A DNA stretch of 64,000 nt from Mycobacterium stomatepiae (GCF_010731715.1 NZ_AP022587.1:4836001-4900000), one strand, 5' to 3'. Shown: positions 17,624 through 27,052, counted from the first letter of the stretch. Notes: a model not told the origin generated them from the sequence alone. Program-made: numbers and translations.

Positions 17624-18076
17624 GTGGCCATACGCGCATCGTCGCAAATTGTCATTGAGGCGCCTCCGGACGTGATCATGGAGGCGCTGGCGGACGTGGA
17701 CGCCGTGCCCTCGTGGTCTCCGTTGCACAAGCGGGTCGACGTCATCGACAGATATCCTGACGGCCGGCCACACCACGTGCGGATGACGATCAGAGTCAGT
17801 GGCATCGCCGACACCGAAATGGTCGAATATTACTGGGGCCCAGATTGGATGGTCTGGGATGCGCAGAAGACCTCTCAGCAGCATGCCCAGCATGGCGAGT
17901 ACAACCTGGAACGTGGGGGCGACGACAAGACCCGGGTACGGTTCAGCCTCACGATCGAACTCAGGGTCCCGCTGCCGGGTTTCTGGGTGCGCTCGGCCGG
18001 CAACAAGATCCTCAACGCCGCGCTGGAGGGCCTGCGAAAGCGCGTGATGGGCGACGAGGACGCTACCCAGATTTGA
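17624..18076 (+). CDS. SRPBCC protein, Rv0857 type (tandem paralogue)
   Basis: 150 residues from GTG 17624. Strong similarity to the preceding gene: VIMEALADVDAVPSWSPLHK, DRYPDGRPHHV, YYWGPDWMVWD, and helix VRSAGNKILNAALEGLRK. It overlaps the convergent aminotransferase gene by 14 bp. Order matches Rv0857. Confidence 0.83.
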   Translation: MAIRASSQIVIEAPPDVIMEALADVDAVPSWSPLHKRVDVIDRYPDGRPHHVRMTIRVSGIADTEMVEYYWGPDWMVWDAQKTSQQHAQHGEYNLERGGDDKTRVRFSLTIELRVPLPGFWVRSAGNKILNAALEGLRKRVMGDEDATQI

Positions 18077-19235
18077 GCGCGGACAGCCTTCTGATCGCCT
18101 CGTCAAGAGTGTCGTCCCGCTTGCAAAAGGTGAAGCGCACCAAGTGATTCCACAGATCGGCATGTGGTGCGGCCGGGTCGCAGAAGGCTGACATCGGAAT
18201 AGCCGCTACGCCAACCTTTTCCGGTAATGCCGCGCAGAACGTCGTGCTGTCGTCGAAGCCTAATGGGCGCGGGTCGGCGCACAGGAAATAGCTGCCGTTG
18301 CTGTCGTGGACCGCGAAGCCGATGTCGGCGAGGCCCGCGGCCAGGCGGTCGCGTCTGGCCTGCAGCGAGCGCCGCAGCTCGTCCACCCAGGCGTCCTCGG
18401 TGTCCAGCGCCAGCGCGACCGCCGGCTGGAACGGCGCACCGCCGACGTAGGTCAGATACTGCTTCGCGGCACGCAACCCGGCGATGAGTTTCGCTGGGCC
18501 GCAGGCCCATCCGATCTTCCAGCCGGTGCAGTTGAACATCTTGGCCGCACTGGAGATCGTGACGGTGCGTTCGGCCATGCCGTCGAAACCGGCTAGCGGC
18601 AGGTGTCGATGCTCGTCGAACACCAGATGTTCGTACACCTCGTCGGTGATCACCAAAAGATCCGCCGCGACCGCGATCTCGGCGATGGCCTCCAGTTCGG
18701 CCGTGCTCAGCACGGCGCCGGTCGGGTTGTGCGGCGAGTTGACGATGAGCGCTCGGGTCGCCGGCGTCACCGCCCGGCGTAGTGCGTCGATGTCCAGCGC
18801 GAAGCCGCGGCCGTCGGCGACCAGCGGCACCGCGGCGCGCCGCGCGCCGGCCATCGCGACCACCGGTGAGTAGGAGTCGTAGAAGGGCTCGATCAGCAGC
18901 ACTTCCGAGCCGGGCTCGACCAGGCCGATGACTGCCGACGCGATGGCCTCGGTGGCGCCGACCGTCACCAGCACCTCGGTGTCGGGGTCGTACTCGATGC
19001 CGAAATGCCGCTTGCGCTGTGCGGCGACCGCGTGGCGCAGCGGCGCGATGCCGATCCCCGGCGGGTACTGGTTGACGCCGTCGGCGATCGCGTCCTGCGC
19101 GGCCTTCAGCAGCGCCGGGGGACCGTCTTCGTCGGGAAAGCCCTGACCCAGGTTCACCGCGCCGATCCGCGCGGCCTGTGCCGACATTTCGGCGAACACC
19201 GTGGTTGCGTAGGGCCGCAATCGCGACACCGTCAT
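18063..19235 (-). CDS. dapC: Pyridoxal-phosphate aminotransferase (N-succinyldiaminopimelate aminotransferase type)
   Basis: 390 residues from ATG 19235; the longer open frame upstream has no conserved sequence. Class I/II aminotransferase: NSPHNPTGAVLS, ITDEVYEHL, and the PLP-lysine segment SSAAKMFNCTGWKIGW. Ends with the substrate Arg region NHLVRFTFCKRDDTL. In M. tuberculosis the matching gene Rv0858c is assigned to lysine/meso-DAP synthesis. Similarity to kynurenine-oxoglutarate type transaminases leaves some doubt on substrate. Confidence 0.85.
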   Translation of the reverse strand: MTVSRLRPYATTVFAEMSAQAARIGAVNLGQGFPDEDGPPALLKAAQDAIADGVNQYPPGIGIAPLRHAVAAQRKRHFGIEYDPDTEVLVTVGATEAIASAVIGLVEPGSEVLLIEPFYDSYSPVVAMAGARRAAVPLVADGRGFALDIDALRRAVTPATRALIVNSPHNPTGAVLSTAELEAIAEIAVAADLLVITDEVYEHLVFDEHRHLPLAGFDGMAERTVTISSAAKMFNCTGWKIGWACGPAKLIAGLRAAKQYLTYVGGAPFQPAVALALDTEDAWVDELRRSLQARRDRLAAGLADIGFAVHDSNGSYFLCADPRPLGFDDSTTFCAALPEKVGVAAIPMSAFCDPAAPHADLWNHLVRFTFCKRDDTLDEAIRRLSALKSG

Positions 19236-19450
19236 GGTCGTCGAGCTTAGGCGGGGTGGGTCATCCCTCTCGCCGCGAGTGCGCGGCGAGACGCACGTTC
19301 GGCAGCCAGTGTGCGGCTGGACGTTCACTCGGGCGGATCCGGACCAGTGTTGCCGACCAGCACCAGCTGGCCAACCAACAGGTTGGCCGGGAGCCCCTGT
19401 TAGGGTGCACATAGACGGACCGAAACCCCATTTGTGAACAGGAAGTCGAC

Positions 19451-20662
19451 ATGTCCGAAGAAGCTTTTGTCTATGAAGCCATCCGCACACCACGCGGGAA
19501 GCAACGCAATGGATCGCTGAACGAGGTCAAGCCGCTGAACCTGGTGGTCGGCCTGGTCGAAGAGCTGCGCAGGCGCTTCCCCGACCTGGACGAAAATCTG
19601 ATCAGCGACGTTGTGCTGGGCGTGGTGTCGCCCGTTGGTGACCAGGGTGCCGACATCGCTCGTACCGCGGTGCTGGCGGCGGGCCTGCCCGACACCGTCG
19701 GTGGCGTGCAGCTCAACCGGTTTTGCGCGTCGGGCCTCGAGGCCGTCAACACCGCCGCGCAGAAGGTACGGTCCGGCTGGGATGACCTGGTCTTGGCCGG
19801 TGGCGTTGAGTCCATGAGCCGGGTGCCCATGGGGTCTGACGGCGGTGCCATGCTCACCGACGTCCCGTTCACCTATGACAACTACATCGCACCGCAGGGC
19901 ATCGGCGCGGATCTGATCGCCACCATTGAGGGCTTCAGCCGCGACGACGTCGACGCCTACGCGCTGCGCAGCCAGGAGCGTGCGGCCGCGGCGTGGTCGG
20001 GCGGTTACTTCGCCAAGTCCGTGATCCCGGTTAGGGACCAGAACGGGCTGGTCATCCTGGACCACGACGAGCACATGCGGCCCGACTCCACCATCGAGGG
20101 TCTGGGCAAGCTCAAGACCGCGTTCGACGGCATCGGCGAGATGGGTGGCTTCGACGACGTGGCGCTGCAGAGGTACCACTGGATCGAGAAGATCAACCAC
20201 GTCCACACGGGCGGCAACAGCTCCGGCATCGTCGACGGCGCCGCGCTGGTGCTCGTCGGCTCCGAGGCCGCCGGCAAGTCGCAGGGCTTGACCCCGCGGG
20301 CGCGTATCGTGGCCACCGCCACCAGCGGCGCTGACGCGACGATCATGCTGACCGGCCCGACCCCGGCCACTCGGAAGGTGCTGGACCGCGCGGGTCTGAG
20401 GGTTGAGGACATCGACCTGTTCGAGCTCAACGAGGCGTTCGCCTCGGTGGTGCTGAAATTCCAGAAGGATCTCAACATTCCCGACGAGATTCTCAACGTC
20501 AACGGTGGCGCTATCGCGATGGGCCACCCGTTGGGCGCCACCGGCGCCATGATCCTGGGCACCATGGTCGACGAACTGGAGCGCCGCAACGCGCGCCGTG
20601 CGCTCGTCACATTGTGCATCGGCGGCGGCATGGGCGTCGCGACCATCATCGAGCGAGTCTGA
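19451..20662 (+). CDS. fadA: Acetyl-CoA acyltransferase, beta subunit of trifunctional beta-oxidation complex
   Basis: 403 residues from ATG 19451. Thiolase catalytic residues are intact: nucleophile Cys92 (NRFCASGLE), His359 (GHPLGATG) and Cys389 (LCIGGGMG), with NEAF. It cleaves 3-ketoacyl-CoA to acetyl-CoA and a shortened acyl-CoA, and forms an alpha2-beta2 complex with FadB. The two genes are 9 bp apart. Matches Rv0859. Confidence 0.96.
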   Translation: MSEEAFVYEAIRTPRGKQRNGSLNEVKPLNLVVGLVEELRRRFPDLDENLISDVVLGVVSPVGDQGADIARTAVLAAGLPDTVGGVQLNRFCASGLEAVNTAAQKVRSGWDDLVLAGGVESMSRVPMGSDGGAMLTDVPFTYDNYIAPQGIGADLIATIEGFSRDDVDAYALRSQERAAAAWSGGYFAKSVIPVRDQNGLVILDHDEHMRPDSTIEGLGKLKTAFDGIGEMGGFDDVALQRYHWIEKINHVHTGGNSSGIVDGAALVLVGSEAAGKSQGLTPRARIVATATSGADATIMLTGPTPATRKVLDRAGLRVEDIDLFELNEAFASVVLKFQKDLNIPDEILNVNGGAIAMGHPLGATGAMILGTMVDELERRNARRALVTLCIGGGMGVATIIERV

Positions 20663-20671
20663 GGAAAGAGC

Positions 20672-22816
20672 ATGGCAGAGAACACCATTCAGTGGGACAA
20701 GGACGCCGACGGCATCGTCACCCTGACGCTGGACGACCCCACTGGGTCGGCCAACGTGATGAACGAGCACTACGCCGAGTCGATGCACAACGCGGTGGAA
20801 AAGCTTGTCGCTGAAAAGGATTCGATCACCGGTGTGGTGATCACCAGCGCCAAGAAAACCTTCTTCGCCGGCGGTGACCTCAAGGGCATGATCAAACTCG
20901 GGCCCGAGGATGCCGGCGAGGCATTCGACACCGTCGAGGCGGTCAAGCGCGACCTGCGGGCCCTGGAGACCCTCGGCAAGCCGGTGGTGGCCGCCATCAA
21001 CGGCGCCGCACTCGGCGGCGGCCTGGAGATCGCGCTCGCGTGTCATCACCGGATCGCCGCCGATGTCAAGGGAAGTCAGCTCGGATTGCCCGAAGTGACG
21101 CTGGGGCTGCTGCCCGGTGGCGGCGGGGTGACCCGCACCGTGCGGATGTTCGGCATCCAGAACGCGTTCATGAACATCCTGTCGCAGGGCACCCGGTTCA
21201 AGCCGGCGCAAGCCAAGGAGAACGGACTCGTCGACGAGCTGGTCGGCTCGGTCGAGGAGCTGGTGCCCGCGGCCAAGGCATGGATCAAGGCCAACCCGGA
21301 TTCGCACACCCAGCCGTGGGATGTCAAGGGCTACAAGATGCCCGGCGGCACCCCGTCCAGCCCGGCGCTGGCCGCGATCTTGCCGTCTTTCCCGGCGCTG
21401 TTGCGCAAGCAGCTCAAGGGCGCGCCGATGCCGGCGCCCCGGGCGATTCTGGCCGCTGCGGTCGAAGGCGCCCAGGTCGACTTCGACACGGCCAGCCGCA
21501 TCGAGAGCCGCTACTTCGCTTCTCTGGTCACCGGTCAGGTCGCCAAGAACATGATCCAGGCGTTCTTCTTCGACCTGCAGTACATCAATTCCGGGGGCTC
21601 CCGTCCCGACGGCATCGAGCCGGTCAAGATCAACAAGATCGGTGTGCTCGGTGCGGGCATGATGGGCGCGGGCATCGCCTACGTGTCGGCCAAGGCCGGC
21701 TACGACGTGGTACTCAAAGACGTCACCATCGAGGCCGCCGCGAAGGGCAAGAACTACTCGGAAAAGCTTGAGGCCAAGGCACTTCAGCGTGGCAAGACCA
21801 CCGAAGAGAAGAGCAAGGCGCTGCTGGCCCGGATCACGCCGTCCGCCGACCCTGCCGATTTCAAGGGCGTCGACTTCGTGATCGAGGCCGTCTTCGAGAA
21901 CCAGGACCTCAAGCACAAGGTATTCCAGGAGATCGAGGACATCGTCGAGCCCAACGCGCTGCTCGGGTCGAACACCTCGACCCTGCCGATCACCGGTCTG
22001 GCGACCGGCGTGAAGCGGCAAGAGGACTTCATCGGGATCCACTTCTTCTCGCCGGTCGACAAGATGCCGCTGGTCGAAATCATCAAGGGCGAGAAGACTT
22101 CTGACGAGGCGCTGGCCCGGGTGTTCGACTACACACTGGCGATCGGCAAGACCCCGATCGTCGTCAACGACAGCCGCGGCTTCTTTACCAGCCGGGTGAT
22201 CGGCACGTTCGTGAACGAAGCCCTCGCGATGCTCGGTGAGGGCGTGGAGCCCGCCAGCATCGAGCACGCCGGTTCGCAGGCCGGCTACCCGGCGCCGCCG
22301 CTGCAGCTGTCCGACGAGCTCAACCTGGAGCTGATGCACAAGATCGCCGTCGCCAGCCGCAAGGGCGTCGAGGACGCGGGCGGCAAGTACGAGCCGCACC
22401 CCGCCGAGGCGGTGGTCGAGAAGATGATCGAACTCGGCCGGCCGTCGCGGTTGAAGGGCGCGGGCTTCTACGAGTACGAGGATGGCAAGCGCACCCGCCT
22501 GTGGCCGGGCCTGCGCGAGACGTTCAAGTCCGGCTCGTCGCAGCCGCCGCTGCAGGACATGATCGACCGGATGTTGTTCGCCGAGGCGCTGGAAACCCAG
22601 AAGTGCCTCGACGAGAACGTGCTGACGTCGACCGCCGACGCCAACATCGGCTCGATCATGGGCATCGGGTTCCCGCCGTACACCGGTGGTAGCGCGCAGT
22701 TCATCGTCGGCTACTCCGGCGCGGGCGGTACGGGCAAGGAAGCCTTCGTGGCTCGAGCGCGTGAGCTGGCGGCTAAGTACGCCGACCGCTTCCTGCCGCC
22801 GGATTCATTGACCTAG
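20672..22816 (+). CDS. fadB: Fatty oxidation complex alpha subunit (hydratase + 3-hydroxyacyl-CoA dehydrogenase)
   Basis: 714 residues. The N-terminal half is a crotonase domain (FFAGGDLKGMIKL, NGAALGGGLEIALACHH). From about residue 325 comes the NAD-binding Rossmann start IGVLGAGMMGAGIAYVSAK, followed by the dehydrogenase motif HFFSPVDKMPLVEII and a C-terminal dehydrogenase domain. It hydrates enoyl-CoA and oxidises 3-hydroxyacyl-CoA for FadA. Matches Rv0860, the last core gene before the accessory region. Confidence 0.96.
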   Translation: MAENTIQWDKDADGIVTLTLDDPTGSANVMNEHYAESMHNAVEKLVAEKDSITGVVITSAKKTFFAGGDLKGMIKLGPEDAGEAFDTVEAVKRDLRALETLGKPVVAAINGAALGGGLEIALACHHRIAADVKGSQLGLPEVTLGLLPGGGGVTRTVRMFGIQNAFMNILSQGTRFKPAQAKENGLVDELVGSVEELVPAAKAWIKANPDSHTQPWDVKGYKMPGGTPSSPALAAILPSFPALLRKQLKGAPMPAPRAILAAAVEGAQVDFDTASRIESRYFASLVTGQVAKNMIQAFFFDLQYINSGGSRPDGIEPVKINKIGVLGAGMMGAGIAYVSAKAGYDVVLKDVTIEAAAKGKNYSEKLEAKALQRGKTTEEKSKALLARITPSADPADFKGVDFVIEAVFENQDLKHKVFQEIEDIVEPNALLGSNTSTLPITGLATGVKRQEDFIGIHFFSPVDKMPLVEIIKGEKTSDEALARVFDYTLAIGKTPIVVNDSRGFFTSRVIGTFVNEALAMLGEGVEPASIEHAGSQAGYPAPPLQLSDELNLELMHKIAVASRKGVEDAGGKYEPHPAEAVVEKMIELGRPSRLKGAGFYEYEDGKRTRLWPGLRETFKSGSSQPPLQDMIDRMLFAEALETQKCLDENVLTSTADANIGSIMGIGFPPYTGGSAQFIVGYSGAGGTGKEAFVARARELAAKYADRFLPPDSLT

Positions 22817-22849
22817 CCCGGTTTTCTGCTTTAGCGCGTGATCTCAGCT

Positions 22850-22888
22850 ACTCTCCGGTCGGGGGTTCGGCACCACCGACCGGAGAGT
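22850..22888 (+). terminator. Hairpin downstream of fadB
   Basis: Perfect 13-bp inverted repeat (ACTCTCCGGTCGG and its complement CCGACCGGAGAGT) with a 13-nt loop, starting 34 bp after the fadB stop. No T-tract follows, which is common for mycobacterial terminators. It probably ends the fadA-fadB transcript. Confidence 0.6.
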
Positions 22889-23234
22889 ATGCAGATGCTC
22901 GACGTCCCCGACGGCAACGAAGCAGCGCCGGCTCGCGTTCAAGCGCACCAACCGGGTGCTGACCCTGGTCTGGCGTTTGACGTTCGCGGCCAATTCCGCG
23001 TTGGCGTTACCCGGAACGGGTGCGGGCACAGCAGGCGGCCGGCGGCTGGGCCTAGCGTCTGGGCGATCCGCACCGAGGCTTAAACCGTTGCGATGCGATA
23101 TGGCGGGTCGTCGCAATGGATTAGGTGTCGCGGCGCTGAAAGCAGCAGTACCGCGCCGGGGCTTGCTCGCCGTCCATCTCGCGCTCGTTCCGGCGGACAC
23201 CAGAGTTCAAGGCCGGGGGCGGTAGCCTGCCTCC
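22889..23234. other. Intergenic stretch, no gene recognised
   Basis: About 345 bp at the left edge of the accessory region. Short open frames on both strands show no ribosome-binding site, no domain and no protein-like composition. I see no repeat or regulatory signal that I can support. Confidence 0.4.
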
Positions 23235-23663
23235 ATGTCCCAGCCGCCGCCGTTCAGCCCGACCGTTGCGCTGCTCACGGTGGGCCGGGTCTGGGAAGCC
23301 GCGTTTGGGGAGGCCCTCAAGCCGCTCGGGCTGACCACCCGGAAGTACGGCCTGCTGGGGCATATCCGCGGAACCCCGGGCATCTCGTTCAGTGAGCTGG
23401 CGAGGCGGTCTCGCATCACCGTGCAGAGCGCACATGCCGCGGTGGCTACGTTCGTCGCTGCGGGACTTGTCGATGACAGGACCGCGCACGCGGGATCCGC
23501 GTCGCAGCTATCGGTGACTGCCGAGGGCGAGGCGCTGCTCGCGCGCGCCGCCGAGGTCGTGACGCGGCTTGACGCGGAGTTCACTGCCCAGCATCCCGAG
23601 TTGACCGACGCGTTGCGCGTGTACGTGGCCCGGGCTGTGTCGAGATCCACAACCTTCAGTTAA
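23235..23663 (+). CDS. MarR family transcriptional regulator
   Basis: 142 residues from ATG 23235. Winged-helix MarR core: [33 protein letters not shown], then the wing DDRTAHAGSASQLSVTAEG. Its stop codon lies inside a perfect palindrome that precedes the next gene, so self-contained control of the four-gene unit is likely. The ligand is unknown. Confidence 0.85.
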   Translation: MSQPPPFSPTVALLTVGRVWEAAFGEALKPLGLTTRKYGLLGHIRGTPGISFSELARRSRITVQSAHAAVATFVAAGLVDDRTAHAGSASQLSVTAEGEALLARAAEVVTRLDAEFTAQHPELTDALRVYVARAVSRSTTFS

Positions 23664-23672
23664 ACTGAAGGT
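23652..23672. promoter_or_regulatory. Candidate MarR operator
   Basis: Perfect 9-bp arms ACCTTCAGT and ACTGAAGGT with a TAA spacer that is the stop codon of marR. The repeat ends 1 bp before the GTG start of the next gene. The size and symmetry fit a MarR dimer site. Confidence 0.5.
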
Positions 23673-24128
23673 GTGAAATCCCTGTTGCTCTCCGTCCACG
23701 TCGTGGCGGGCATCTTATTTGTGGGCCCGGTGGCCGTGGCTACCAGCCTGTTTCCCCGGTACGCGCCAGTGGCGGACTTACCGGTGGGCGGTCAACCAGC
23801 GAAGCGGGGCTTCGAGACCGCCCAACTGCTGCACCGCATCACCCGCGTATACGGAACGCTGGCGCTCCTAGTCCCAATCGTCGGCCTCACACTCGCCATC
23901 GTTCAGGGGCGCGTGACCGAGGTCTGGATCATCGTCGCGATGGTGCTCACCGCGTTCGCGGGAGGCCTGCTCGCCCTCCAGATCTCGCCGCGGCAACGGG
24001 ATGTGTTGGCGCACCCGGACTCGGGCGCCCAGTTGCGCGGCCTCGGCATGCTGACCGGGATCTTCAACCTGCTGTGGGCTGCCGTGGTGGTGTTGATGAT
24101 CGTGCGGCCCGGATCGAGGTACGCATGA
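23673..24128 (+). CDS. DUF2269-like integral membrane protein
   Basis: 151 residues from GTG 23673. Four membrane helices: MKSLLLSVHVVAGILFVGPV, LALLVPIVGLTLAIV, IIVAMVLTAFAGGLLALQI and a final LLWAAVVVLMIV. The pattern fits the DUF2269 family of unknown function. It overlaps the next gene by ATGA. Confidence 0.75.
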   Translation: MKSLLLSVHVVAGILFVGPVAVATSLFPRYAPVADLPVGGQPAKRGFETAQLLHRITRVYGTLALLVPIVGLTLAIVQGRVTEVWIIVAMVLTAFAGGLLALQISPRQRDVLAHPDSGAQLRGLGMLTGIFNLLWAAVVVLMIVRPGSRYA

Positions 24129-24391
24129 GAGCGTTACTGCGGACGCTCGCGGCCCTCTCGGCACTCGAACTGGTCAGCGTCATCGTCCTTTTCGGCAACC
24201 TCGCAACCGTGCACGACCACACGATCACTACCGTCGTGGGGCCGGTGCACGGCGCGATCTACCTTACGGTGGCCGTCACCGCGCTGCTCGGTCGCAACCT
24301 TGCGGCGCGGACCAGGATCGGCGCGCTCATCCCGGTGCTGAGCGGTCCCTTGACGATGGTCAACGTGCGGCGAGAGGCGCGCGCGACATGA
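24125..24391 (+). CDS. Small membrane protein, DUF3817-like
   Basis: 88 residues from ATG 24125, overlapping its neighbours at both ends. Three hydrophobic segments with the pattern VGPVHGAIYLTVAVTALLG, typical of DUF3817. Function unknown. It is the third gene of the marR operon. Confidence 0.7.
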   Translation: MRALLRTLAALSALELVSVIVLFGNLATVHDHTITTVVGPVHGAIYLTVAVTALLGRNLAARTRIGALIPVLSGPLTMVNVRREARAT

Positions 24392-24714
24392 GCCTGCGGC
24401 ACTATCTGCGGAGACCACCCGCCGTGTCCGCGGCCGAGGCTATTCGCCTGGTCGAAGAGGGCGCGCTAATCGTCGATGTTCGCCGAGAATTCGAATGGAA
24501 CCGGGTGCACATCCCTTCGGCGGTGCATATGCCTCTCGAAAAATTGGGCGATCGCTGCCTCGAGCTTCCCGACGATCGGCTGATCATCACCTTCTGTACC
24601 GGCGGCATCAGGTCTGGCGGAGCGGCGAACGTATTGGTGGAGAACGGTTTTGACGCAGTCAACATGAGCGGTGGCCTCATCCACTGGCGCGCCGCGGGTG
24701 GATCGCTGACGTAG
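24388..24714 (+). CDS. Rhodanese-like sulfurtransferase
   Basis: 108 residues, single rhodanese domain: IVDVRREFEWNRVHIPSAVH and the active loop FCTGGIRSGGAA with Cys70. It may carry persulfide sulfur. It overlaps the DUF3817 gene by ATGA and is last in the marR operon. Confidence 0.88.
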   Translation: MSLRHYLRRPPAVSAAEAIRLVEEGALIVDVRREFEWNRVHIPSAVHMPLEKLGDRCLELPDDRLIITFCTGGIRSGGAANVLVENGFDAVNMSGGLIHWRAAGGSLT

Positions 24715-24784
24715 CCGCGGGCTCGCGCCAAGTCGCTCGGCGCGCGAAGAGGTAGTACCACGCGCCGGGGATTCGCCGCTACGT

Positions 24785-24961
24785 TTAGTCGGCGCAAGCG
24801 CTGCTCTCGCGCGCCGATCGGCTGCGGCGGGGCAATGACGCGATGAAATCGGCTAGCAGCCTGGCAAAATCGTCCGGACACTCGACTTGCGGCATGTGGC
24901 CAATGCCCTGGAATACGCGAGTCTGCGCATGCGGAAGAACCCGTCGCGGCGAAAAGCTTGC
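24785..24961 (-). pseudogene. C-terminal fragment of an alpha/beta hydrolase
   Basis: On the minus strand the text LPHAQTRVFQGIGHMPQVE, followed by PDDFARLLADFIASLP and a stop, is the typical end of an alpha/beta-hydrolase, with the catalytic His in GIGHMPQVE. No N-terminal part exists: the GMC oxidoreductase stop lies immediately upstream at 24972. It is a truncated remnant marking a DNA junction. Confidence 0.6.
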
Positions 24962-24971
24962 GGGTAGACGG

Positions 24972-26579
24972 TCAGCATTTGGATTTGATGATGTCGGCGG
25001 CGCGCTCACCGATCACCACGCAGGGCGCCATGGTGTTACCGGTTGTCACCCGTGGCAGTATCGAGGCGTCGGCGACCCGCAAGCCTTCGACCCCATAGAC
25101 CGCGAGATCTGCGTCTACCACCGACATCTGGTCGCGGCCCATCTTGGCGGTTCCGCTGCGGTGCCAATATGTCATCGCCGCGTCGCGTAGGAAGTGATTC
25201 ATGTCGGAGTCAGTCAAACTGCCCGGCAATGCTTCCCGCTTGACGAAGGGCCGCATTTCCGGTGCACTACCGACTTCCCTCAACGCACGTATACAACGCC
25301 TAGCCGCGGCCATGTCATCGGGATGCGACAGGACATTGGCATCCAGGCGAACGGGGTCGCTGCGCTTGGGCCCCGTCAACTGCACAGTGCCGCGGCTCAC
25401 CGGTCGGGCCAGGGCGCCGAACAGATTCCATCCCGCCTGGGGCAGGCTATAGCGAAGAGCTACTTCGGGACTCGCCAGGGGTGCCACGCCAAACGTCGCG
25501 AACAAGTCGGGGTGTTCGATAGTCGGCTCACTCCTCCAGTACATGCTGGCCTCCGGCAAGAAGGTGACGGGTCGTGGTTCGGGTAACTCCCACACGCAGG
25601 TGAAACCGATGTGGTCCTGAAAGTTCATCCCCACCCCGGGAAGGTGCTGTGCTATGGGAATCCCAAAGCATCGCAATTGTCTCTCGTCACCAACACCGGA
25701 ATGCATCAAAACCTTCGGGGTATTGATCGCACCCATCGACAGCACGGCCTCAGCGTTGACGGCGACCCGTTGCACTCCTTCCCGGAAGGAAAACTCGACG
25801 CCGACGGCGCGCTGTCGATTGATGATCACCCTGTGCACTGTCGCACCGGTCAGCACGGTGAGGTTCGGGCGGTCCAGGTACGGATACAGGTAGGAGTCGA
25901 AAACAGATTGGCGCCGACCCTGTTTGATACGCATATCATTCAGTGCCGCACCAACATTGGCCTCCATCATCAAGCCGTTCAGGCTAGCGAATGACGGTGC
26001 GCCGATGCGGCTTGCCGCTTCGACTGCCGCTGCGGCACAAGGGCTGGGGTCTGGTATGGGGGCAACATGGACAAGGCCACCACGTCCGCGATGATCCGGG
26101 TCGGCAACGCCCTGCCAGTCCTCGATGCGGCGAAAGATTGCCAACACGGCTGCATGGCCCCAAGCCGGGTCTCCCGACTCGGATGCATAGAAATCCCAGT
26201 CACTTCGGTGTCCGTGCACCCACATCATGGCATTGATGGAAGACGCACCGCCCAGGCCTCGACCCATCGACATCGGTAGTTGTCGGCCGTTGACATGCGG
26301 GCTGGGTTCGGCGGTAAAAGCCCAATCGCGCTCGGTGCCGAAATTGGTGATCCACAGGCTTGGCTCGCTGACACTGGCCGCGTCCGCGGGTGGTCCCGCT
26401 TCCAACAGAAGTACTGTGGCCGAGGGATTCTCGGCGATGCGACGGGCGACAACCGATCCGGAGCTGCCGGCGCCGCAAACGACGAAGTCGTATCCGGACT
26501 GAAGCTCCGTGGCCAAACGTCTCTGGTTCTCCTGTGCTCGCACCTCAAAGTCAACGTCGAGCGAATCGCATGTACTCAT
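24972..26579 (-). CDS. GMC family FAD-dependent oxidoreductase (choline-dehydrogenase-like)
   Basis: 535 residues from ATG 26579; a longer TTG start at 26648 would overlap the upstream gene. FAD dinucleotide fold VVCGAGSSGSVVARRIAE, GMC signatures MSMGRGLGGASSINAMMW and MGAINTPKVLMHSGVG, and the C-terminal active site YWHRSGTAKMG and TTGNTMAPCVVIGERAADI (His/Asn pair). It oxidises an alcohol. A small membrane protein is encoded 4 bp upstream in the same direction, and an araC gene further up. Confidence 0.9.
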   Translation of the reverse strand: MSTCDSLDVDFEVRAQENQRRLATELQSGYDFVVCGAGSSGSVVARRIAENPSATVLLLEAGPPADAASVSEPSLWITNFGTERDWAFTAEPSPHVNGRQLPMSMGRGLGGASSINAMMWVHGHRSDWDFYASESGDPAWGHAAVLAIFRRIEDWQGVADPDHRGRGGLVHVAPIPDPSPCAAAAVEAASRIGAPSFASLNGLMMEANVGAALNDMRIKQGRRQSVFDSYLYPYLDRPNLTVLTGATVHRVIINRQRAVGVEFSFREGVQRVAVNAEAVLSMGAINTPKVLMHSGVGDERQLRCFGIPIAQHLPGVGMNFQDHIGFTCVWELPEPRPVTFLPEASMYWRSEPTIEHPDLFATFGVAPLASPEVALRYSLPQAGWNLFGALARPVSRGTVQLTGPKRSDPVRLDANVLSHPDDMAAARRCIRALREVGSAPEMRPFVKREALPGSLTDSDMNHFLRDAAMTYWHRSGTAKMGRDQMSVVDADLAVYGVEGLRVADASILPRVTTGNTMAPCVVIGERAADIIKSKC

Positions 26580-26583
26580 GCGC

Positions 26584-26826
26584 TTAGCCAATCCTCGTGT
26601 GTCGCTCAGTGATGTCCGGGCGTTCTTCGATGAACTCGCGTCGTCCAACTGACCGGTGCGCGGCGACTGCGATGAGCAGCAACGGCAAAATAGCCAGTGC
26701 CATAGAGAGATTCGCAGAGAAGGCGATACCTATCAGAGCTGGGGTTGTCAGCAGTACCAGCATGAATTCCGACAGCCTGCTAACCAGGGGAGTCCACTGT
26801 AAGAGCGTCAGGCGCAATACGTTCAC
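26584..26826 (-). CDS. Small two-helix membrane protein
   Basis: 80 residues from GTG 26826, which has GAGGGAAGG upstream (a TTG start at 26850 is possible). Two membrane segments (FMLVLLTTPALIGIAFSA and MALAILPLLLIAVAAH) and a charged tail. It ends 4 bp before the GMC oxidoreductase start, so the two are probably co-transcribed. Function unknown; membrane recruitment of the oxidoreductase is speculation. Confidence 0.6.
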   Translation of the reverse strand: MNVLRLTLLQWTPLVSRLSEFMLVLLTTPALIGIAFSANLSMALAILPLLLIAVAAHRSVGRREFIEERPDITERHTRIG

Positions 26827-27014
26827 GTCACGACACCTTCCCTCAATCAACGATTTCGTGGCGAGGTCCGCTGGCGCTGGGGATCTCGACGTCCGCCGAA
26901 TCTGGCTGGGAGAACTTCCACGACGACCAAGGTATGGCTCCCCGGACCTGCCGGCTGTACAGCGCGTGCCATTTTCTTGACATTTCGCGCCACCGCCGCG
27001 ACGCCCTCAGAGGG

Positions 27015-27052
27015 CTCGAAGATGAAGAGCGAACTCGAAGATGAAGAGCGAA
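27015..27052. repeat. Tandem 19-bp direct repeat
   Basis: Two perfect, adjacent copies of CTCGAAGATGAAGAGCGAA (27015-27033 and 27034-27052) in the intergenic region downstream of the araC gene. Confidence 0.8.

Noticed and set aside
19400..22399. A 999-residue frame on the minus strand opposite fadA-fadB
   Set aside because: It is the mirror of highly conserved genes; its sequence is Asp/Arg/His/Val-rich and without domains, typical of antisense frames in high-GC DNA.
22838..23225. Possible small genes in the gap after fadB
   Set aside because: Several short frames exist but none has a recognisable domain or start signal.
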